Shown here: positions 59,087-64,000 of the stretch, one piece after another
How positions within the stretch are numbered: the first letter of the stretch is position 1
Layout of the letters: each line of letters begins with the position of its first letter
Origin: Pseudoxanthomonas daejeonensis
GTDB lineage: Bacteria > Pseudomonadota > Gammaproteobacteria > Xanthomonadales > Xanthomonadaceae
Reading direction: 5' to 3'
DNA: 64,000 nt
Assembly: GCF_010093205.1 (NCBI RefSeq)
Contig: NZ_PDWN01000004.1
Span: forward strand, 186,001 to 250,000
Program-made: the position numbers and the translations under genes
Notes under the pieces: generated by a model
The model's input: only the letters and a program-made list of their open reading frames with translations
Told to the model about the DNA's origin: nothing
The model's database searches: none

Positions 59087-59881
59087 ATGACCCTATTTAC
59101 TCCCAACGGTCAGCTACTCCCGCTTGCGCAGTTCCGTGACGCCCTGGCGCAAGGCGCCGATCCCAACGCGCTGTGGCTGGGTGACACCGCACACGAAGGC
59201 ACGAAGTTGCCGCTGCTAGAAGCGGCGCAACGACACATTCACCACCTGCGCTATTTGCTGGTCCATCCGCGTATTCGCACGGATGTCGTCGATCGTGATG
59301 GTGCGTCCGCCTTGATCGTGGCCTTGAAGTACAACCACACCCAGGCCATCCATGTGTTGATTACAGCCGGCGTGTCGGTGGATCAGGCCGATCGCTATGG
59401 CACCGCGCCGCTCCATTACGCCGTCCACACCGATGGGGCAGGCCCGCTTCGCCAACTACTGTCGGCAGGAGCCAACCCCAATGTTCAAGGGCCGTATGGC
59501 CGCACGCCCTTGGCTGAACTCCTGATGGAGCATTCGAGCCAGCACGCGACCATTGAAATGAAGGCGCGCGTTCTGCTCTCCAAGGGCGCCAATCCCAACC
59601 TGCGCGACAGCAACGGCCGCACGGCGCTACATGCCGCCGCCGTCTCGGGTTATTACCACGTCGTGGACGCCCTGCTGGAATTCGGGGCCAACCCCGACCT
59701 TCGCAGTAATGACGGGCTCACGCCCTTGGATGAAGCGCAATCGTGTCGCGTCTCCGAACCGTTCCTGGAACCCTACCTGCGCGTGGCCCATCGACTGGCA
59801 CAACACAACCGGGAACGCCTGACGAAGCTCGTCCAATCGGTTGTCGACCGCGGCAATCTGGATGTGTCGCGGAGAATCTAG
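59087..59881 (+). CDS. Ankyrin-repeat protein between coupling protein and relaxase
   Basis: 264 residues with at least five ankyrin repeats (ASALIVALKYNHTQAIHVLI, TAPLHYAVHTDGAGPLRQLLSAGANPN, RTALHAAAVSGYYHVVDALLEFGANPD). It ends VSRRI, a short basic end comparable to RRAI/RRAM elsewhere. It has its own conserved promoter. Insertion of an ankyrin gene between coupling protein and relaxase genes is unusual. Confidence 0.75.
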   Translation: MTLFTPNGQLLPLAQFRDALAQGADPNALWLGDTAHEGTKLPLLEAAQRHIHHLRYLLVHPRIRTDVVDRDGASALIVALKYNHTQAIHVLITAGVSVDQADRYGTAPLHYAVHTDGAGPLRQLLSAGANPNVQGPYGRTPLAELLMEHSSQHATIEMKARVLLSKGANPNLRDSNGRTALHAAAVSGYYHVVDALLEFGANPDLRSNDGLTPLDEAQSCRVSEPFLEPYLRVAHRLAQHNRERLTKLVQSVVDRGNLDVSRRI

Positions 59882-60114
59882 TGGGCAGGTTTCTGCTGGC
59901 ACTGTTGCTCTGCTTTCCCGCCATATCTCAAGCCGAGACGAAGGTCACCGACCAGCGCCGAGTGTCCGTGTTCGTGGACTTCCGGATCGTCATTCCACAT
60001 CGACACGACACCCGCCAGATCGACAACCCGAATGCGCCGCTAGACCGCGGCCAGGAAAGGATTGTCGAACGGTTACCCGATGGGCGACAGCGGATCACGT
60101 TGGTCTGGCCTTGA
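59881..60114 (+). CDS. Small exported protein
   Basis: 77 residues with a GTG start overlapping the upstream TAG, and a signal peptide (GRFLLALLLCFPAISQA). The short mature domain is basic and beta-like. Function is unknown. Confidence 0.5.
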   Translation: MGRFLLALLLCFPAISQAETKVTDQRRVSVFVDFRIVIPHRHDTRQIDNPNAPLDRGQERIVERLPDGRQRITLVWP

Positions 60115-60117
60115 ACC

Positions 60118-60145
60118 TTGCCCTACGCGACAAATCTCCGACACT
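60118..60145 (+). promoter_or_regulatory. Conserved dyad promoter of the relaxase gene
   Basis: TTGCCCTACGCGACAA with GACACT after 16 bp. The relaxase ATG is 7 bases past the -10, suggesting a leaderless transcript. Confidence 0.6.
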
Positions 60146-60151
60146 GAACGC

Positions 60152-62929
60152 ATGCTCAAACTGACGCCACTGACCGGCACCGGAAACAACGCTCGAGGCG
60201 ACAACGTCCTTGAGTACCTGCACGCGACGCAGTCATTGAAGGACCTGACCGGCTATTACATCGGTGCCGACCTGGGCGAAGACACCATGCGCTGGCGTGG
60301 CCATGGCGCAGCCATGCTGGATCTCCTGGGTAAGGACGTGGACAAGGCCGCGATGATCGAGTTGGCCGCTGGTTTCTCGCCAGACGGTATGAAAGAGAAG
60401 TTGTGCCAGAACGCCGGAAAACTCCCCGAGAAGGTGCTGAAACTCGACAAGGGTGGAAATCCGCGACTGCTGCCCAATGGCCACCCGGATTTCGTCTGGA
60501 AGGGCGGACACCAAGTGGGCTATGACTGCGTATTCAACGCACCCAAGTCAGTGTCGCTGCTGCTGGCATTCGCCACGCCCGATGAGCGCTCCGCGATCCT
60601 GAAAGCCCACCGAGACGCCGTCGACCAGGGTCTCGAGTACATGGAAAGCAAGGTCGAAACTCGGCGCGGTAAGGCAGGGATCGATGTCATTCCTGTCGAT
60701 GGCCTGGTCATTACGTCCTGCGACCATCTAGCTAACCGCAACCTCGAACCGCATTTGCATACCCATAACATGCTCTACGGTGTGGCCTACGCCGATGGCA
60801 AATGGGGTGGTTGGGAATCTTCTGAACTGTTTCGCCACCAGAAAGCGGCTGACACCATCTACATGGCACACCTGGCCGAAAATATGCGCCGCTTGGGCTA
60901 CGGGATCGAGCAGCAGGCAGAAGTGGATCCGGACCAGCAGGACACGGGCGTACGCTCCTGGAAGGTCGCCGGCATTGACGACGCCACCATTGCTGCGTTC
61001 TCTACCCGCACGCATGAAGTGTTGGAGGCAATGACCGAAGGCCTCTCGCACCAGGAAGCGTGGGCCAAGACCCGCGCCCACAAGGATGAGCCCAGTCCAG
61101 AAGAACTGTTCTCCACCTGGGAGAAGGTTATCCCGGCCGTGGGCCAGGACTGCAACATCGCCAACTTGAAGGGCCGCGCTGACATCCTGGCGACCCCGCG
61201 CTCCGATGACGAAATCCTGGAAGCGTTGCACGCCACCACCGCCATCGTGGCCGAGAAAGACCTCTTGTGGGAGGTCTCTCGCGCACGCGCAGGCCAAAGC
61301 CCAGAAGCCTTGCTGGCCGATGTAAAGCGTTTGAAAGAGTCGATGGTCGAAATCGCCCCCGAGCGCCAAGCGGCTGTCGACCAAGGCGTCCACGTTTCCC
61401 GCCGCTATTCGGAAACCCGCTTCGCGTGGTCCAAGATCGTCGACTGGGAGCAGGACGTTCAAGCCAGGGCCGAAGCCCGCAAGGACGATCTATCCGTGCG
61501 CGTGCCCGAACGGATCGTGGACTCGGTCATTGCCGATTACCAGCAAGAAAAGGGCTTCACCCTGTCAGACGAGCAACGCAACGCCGTCTACCACCTGTGT
61601 TCCAACAGTGGCGGGCATGCCGTGATGGCGGGCGTAGCTGGTTCGGGAAAAACGACAGTAGCCGACTTGTACAAACGGTGCTTTGAGGCCAACGGTCAGG
61701 ACAAGTTGATAGGGGCATGCACGTCGCGCAAAGCTGCGGGGAAACTGAAAGAAGAAAGCGGCATGGAAGCCATGTCAATCACCAAGCTACTCATGAAGCT
61801 CGACAACGGCCATAAACTCACTAAGGACATTCCAGGACTCACGAATAAGTCTGTCATCGTCCTGGACGAAGCGGGTATGGTCGACACCGAAGCGGTACGC
61901 CGCCTTATGCGCCACGTAGACGAGGCGGGGGGCAAGCTAATTCTGCAAGGAGACCAACGTCAATTGCCGGCCGTGCGCCCAGGAGCTGGCATGTCCCTGG
62001 TGTCTGAAAAGCTGGGGCAGGCAGAGTTGACCGAGATCCGTCGCCAGAAGAATGCCGAAGACCGCGACATCGCCATTGCGTTCTACGACCGCGACGCCCA
62101 AGGTCGGATCATCCTGCACAACAGATCTGAACCGAAGTCCCGGCGCGACGTGGTGGCCAAGGGCGCCAACATCTGGAAGAAACTGGAAGCGCGCGGCGCG
62201 ATCGACGCCTACAACACCCGGGGGGAGGCCATGGACGCCTTGGCGCGGGATTGGCTGGACAGTCCCCATGCCATCGACAATCGCTTGCTCCTTGTCCATG
62301 ACTATGCCGATAGCCAAGCCCTGACCGAAAAACTTCGCGAGGGCTTGCGCGAGCGCGGCGCCCTGGCCGGAGACGACCACACGTTCCAAGGGCGCCGCGA
62401 CAAGCGCCTCTACGACATGACCGTGGCCGTGGGCGACCGCGTGAGGATCACCAAGAACGATAACGACCTGGGCGTGGAGAACGGCGATATGGCCCAAGTG
62501 GAGTCCATCACGCGCACCGCGACCGGTTCACTGGCCTTCGGACTTCGGGTGGAAGGAAAGCCAGGCCAACCATCATTCGCCGTGGCCGTGGATACCGACC
62601 AGTGGAACCACCTGCAGGCGGGCTACTGCCGTACCGTCCACGACGCCCAAGGGCAGGGCAAGCCGGCCGTGTTCCACTTTGCCAACGCCCGCATGGTCGA
62701 CAACCAGAGCGCCCTGGTCGCGTTCACCCGCCTGACCTCTGACAAGTACCGCATGTACGGTGCGGAAGTCGAACTGGAACAGGTCAAGACCCGCCTGGGC
62801 GCCGATCGCTTGAAGCAGAACGCTGTCCAGGAAGGTTTCTGGAAGCAACATGCCCAGAAGCGGCCCGCTCCCACCATGGAGCAGGAATACGACCGTCATC
62901 TCCAGCAAGACCGCGGCGTCCAGCGCTAG
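60152..62929 (+). CDS. MOBF-family conjugative relaxase-helicase (TrwC/TraI-like)
   Basis: 925 residues. Nucleophile tyrosine candidates Y35-Y36 lie in LTGYYIG. The HUH metal site is NLEPHLHTHNMLY (about 197-209). The helicase half has Walker A GVAGSGKTT (about 493-501), VIVLDEAGMVD (about 570-580), and the QGDQRQLPAV and later RecD-like motifs. It nicks oriT, stays bound to the 5' end and unwinds the strand for transfer. The start at 60152 places the protein directly after the promoter. Confidence 0.9.
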   Translation: MLKLTPLTGTGNNARGDNVLEYLHATQSLKDLTGYYIGADLGEDTMRWRGHGAAMLDLLGKDVDKAAMIELAAGFSPDGMKEKLCQNAGKLPEKVLKLDKGGNPRLLPNGHPDFVWKGGHQVGYDCVFNAPKSVSLLLAFATPDERSAILKAHRDAVDQGLEYMESKVETRRGKAGIDVIPVDGLVITSCDHLANRNLEPHLHTHNMLYGVAYADGKWGGWESSELFRHQKAADTIYMAHLAENMRRLGYGIEQQAEVDPDQQDTGVRSWKVAGIDDATIAAFSTRTHEVLEAMTEGLSHQEAWAKTRAHKDEPSPEELFSTWEKVIPAVGQDCNIANLKGRADILATPRSDDEILEALHATTAIVAEKDLLWEVSRARAGQSPEALLADVKRLKESMVEIAPERQAAVDQGVHVSRRYSETRFAWSKIVDWEQDVQARAEARKDDLSVRVPERIVDSVIADYQQEKGFTLSDEQRNAVYHLCSNSGGHAVMAGVAGSGKTTVADLYKRCFEANGQDKLIGACTSRKAAGKLKEESGMEAMSITKLLMKLDNGHKLTKDIPGLTNKSVIVLDEAGMVDTEAVRRLMRHVDEAGGKLILQGDQRQLPAVRPGAGMSLVSEKLGQAELTEIRRQKNAEDRDIAIAFYDRDAQGRIILHNRSEPKSRRDVVAKGANIWKKLEARGAIDAYNTRGEAMDALARDWLDSPHAIDNRLLLVHDYADSQALTEKLREGLRERGALAGDDHTFQGRRDKRLYDMTVAVGDRVRITKNDNDLGVENGDMAQVESITRTATGSLAFGLRVEGKPGQPSFAVAVDTDQWNHLQAGYCRTVHDAQGQGKPAVFHFANARMVDNQSALVAFTRLTSDKYRMYGAEVELEQVKTRLGADRLKQNAVQEGFWKQHAQKRPAPTMEQEYDRHLQQDRGVQR

Positions 62930-62961
62930 TGCTACGCTGGCCACGTGCTAGGAGAACAGCC

Positions 62962-63180
62962 ATGTGCGTAGTGAAAGTCGGAGAAATGGGAGGCGGTCTT
63001 TGGTCGGTGGAAATCGAGCGGTGTTCCGGAAATCCAGCCCGTAAGAGGGTGGTTTCGGCGCCTCGCCACTCGGAAAGTGAGGCGACCGGAGCCGGCGAAG
63101 TATTGGTCAAGCAGAACAATTGCAAGGTGGACCGGGTGGAAGTCCAGCGCCTTACACCACCCCGGGGCGTTTTCGGCTAA
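62962..63180 (+). CDS. Small basic hypothetical protein
   Basis: 72 residues; AGGAG lies before the ATG. Overlaps the convergent GIY-YIG gene by 29 bp. Function is unknown. Confidence 0.5.
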   Translation: MCVVKVGEMGGGLWSVEIERCSGNPARKRVVSAPRHSESEATGAGEVLVKQNNCKVDRVEVQRLTPPRGVFG

Positions 63181-63538
63181 CAGGCCACCCCACGACGAAT
63201 CGCGTGCGCCACGCTTCCAGTCGTCGCCACCACGGCATGCGGCGGCCCAACCTCACAATCACATTGGGTGGCTGGACGTAGACGGTCCAGCCTTTGGTAT
63301 GCGCGACCCAACGCCAGACGTATTCCCTGGCTTCCGCCTTGGCGAAAGTGCCCTCCACCGTTTCCAGGTGAACCATCCGAAAGGGACGTAACCAACCACC
63401 ACGCGATGAGGCGTGTTGGAGGCCTCGCCGTTTCATGTCCGTGGACTGACCGATATACACCGCACGTTCGTCGTCGAACACCAGGGCGTAGAGGTGGCGA
63501 GGCTTGTTTTGGAAGTGACTACGCCGTACCCAGCTCAT
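63152..63538 (-). CDS. GIY-YIG nuclease-domain protein
   Basis: 128 residues. HLYALVFDDERAVYIGQSTDMKRRGLQH is the GIY-YIG core (LYA...VYIG with downstream Arg), followed by a possible catalytic Glu region (EAREYVWRWV). It is a small single-domain endonuclease or repair-type protein. The start overlaps the stop of the HNH gene upstream. Confidence 0.75.
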   Translation of the reverse strand: MSWVRRSHFQNKPRHLYALVFDDERAVYIGQSTDMKRRGLQHASSRGGWLRPFRMVHLETVEGTFAKAEAREYVWRWVAHTKGWTVYVQPPNVIVRLGRRMPWWRRLEAWRTRFVVGWPVSRKRPGVV

Positions 63539-64000
63539 GTACGCAGGGCAGACAGATCCACGCCCTGCCGAAGACGCTCATCCTGGGATGGCAGTCGAAC
63601 CTGGACACCGGCCGCCGTGAGGATCGACAGATCCAACCCCCATTGTTGGAAGGACCGACTCGACCAAAGCGCATAAGCGGATCGGATATGCGCTTCGAGT
63701 TCGGCTGAATTCCAGCCGTTGATGTGCATGAGGTGGGCGCGGGCTTCTTGTTCCTGGCCCTTGGCTGTGGCGTGACCGTAATGCGTAGCGCCGTGGCACT
63801 TGGAACACAGGCAGACCAGACGGCGCAGGACCTGCACGCCATTGACGTATTCAAAGCGCTCATGCGCTTCCAGGAAGACCTTGTTCGCGTTGTCGGCCGG
63901 CGCGTGGCAGACCTCGCAATGTCGATGGGCTCGCTGCTTGACGCCCAGGCTGATCTGTTTCCAGTCATCGGCCGACACGGACGATCGCACATTGGTGAGC
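63535..64000 (-). CDS. HNH-type nuclease-like protein (5' end unresolved at window edge)
   Basis: At least 151 residues. CEVCHAPADNANKVFLEAHERFEYVNGVQVL, CLCSKCHGATHYGHA has two CxxC pairs and His residues of a zinc-supported HNH domain. A GTG at 63990 could be the start, but the frame stays open to the window edge. It overlaps the GIY-YIG gene, giving a two-nuclease operon. Confidence 0.65.
   Translation of the reverse strand, partial: LTNVRSSVSADDWKQISLGVKQRAHRHCEVCHAPADNANKVFLEAHERFEYVNGVQVLRRLVCLCSKCHGATHYGHATAKGQEQEARAHLMHINGWNSAELEAHIRSAYALWSSRSFQQWGLDLSILTAAGVQVRLPSQDERLRQGVDLSALRT

Noticed and set aside
1-64000. Insertion sequence or transposon
   Set aside because: No transposase or integrase motif and no terminal repeats with target duplications were seen; the direct repeats found are gene paralogues or local tandem duplications.

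Overview
This window looks like part of a large conjugative plasmid (or closely related integrative element) of a Gram-negative proteobacterium. The evidence is a MOBF relaxase-helicase, a TrwB/TraD-type coupling protein, a second transfer-type ATPase, a ParA partition module, a replication helicase beside a palindromic origin-like region, ArdC antirestriction proteins, a chaperone-usher pilus and a YadA-type adhesin. GC-rich coding sequence and gene content suggest a beta- or gammaproteobacterium, perhaps a xanthomonad; the species cannot be fixed from the sequence. No VirB-type channel genes, rRNA, tRNA, transposase or CRISPR array were seen.

Layout. 0-8.4 kb (mostly minus strand): a fused GHKL ATPase-nuclease, two paralogous HNH nucleases, and between them a five-gene operon of ankyrin and helical proteins. 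8.4-18 kb: more ankyrin operons, a giant type IV prepilin-adhesin fusion and a 722-residue effector-like ankyrin protein. 18-22 kb: a chaperone-usher pilus. 22-30 kb: a second tail-bearing operon, a superinfection-immunity-like membrane protein and small genes behind structured leaders. 29.8-34 kb: origin-like palindromes, a ribbon-helix-helix protein, a superfamily 3-like replication helicase and an ArdC N-domain protein. 34-41 kb: YadA adhesin, ankyrin protein, ArdC peptidase and a six-gene operon of overlapping small genes. 41-46 kb: a four-HTH regulator and the partition region with palindromic sites and tiny membrane proteins. 46-48 kb: HEPN and HNH genes and a 470-bp noncoding region with a perfect 16-bp inverted repeat. 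48-63 kb: transfer genes ending in coupling protein and relaxase. Right edge: GIY-YIG and HNH nucleases.

Two features tie the window together. First, eight proteins in two operons share a C-terminal tail, approximately DLAsPDExxARRSRGRxM, which holds an R-x-R-x-R motif like the arginine-rich signals of some type IV secretion substrates. Several unrelated-looking proteins end in shorter Arg-rich variants. In genes followed by another gene, the tail codons also form the Shine-Dalgarno sequence and the overlapping start (ATGTGA) of that next gene. Second, a 16-bp dyad TTGCCANNNNCGACAA occurs at 21 places. Each copy is oriented toward a gene on the same strand and sits so that TTGCCA acts as the -35 box, with a -10-like hexamer usually 16 bp downstream. 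Together these suggest one plasmid-encoded regulon controlling candidate secreted ankyrin proteins, pili, partition, replication accessory genes and transfer.
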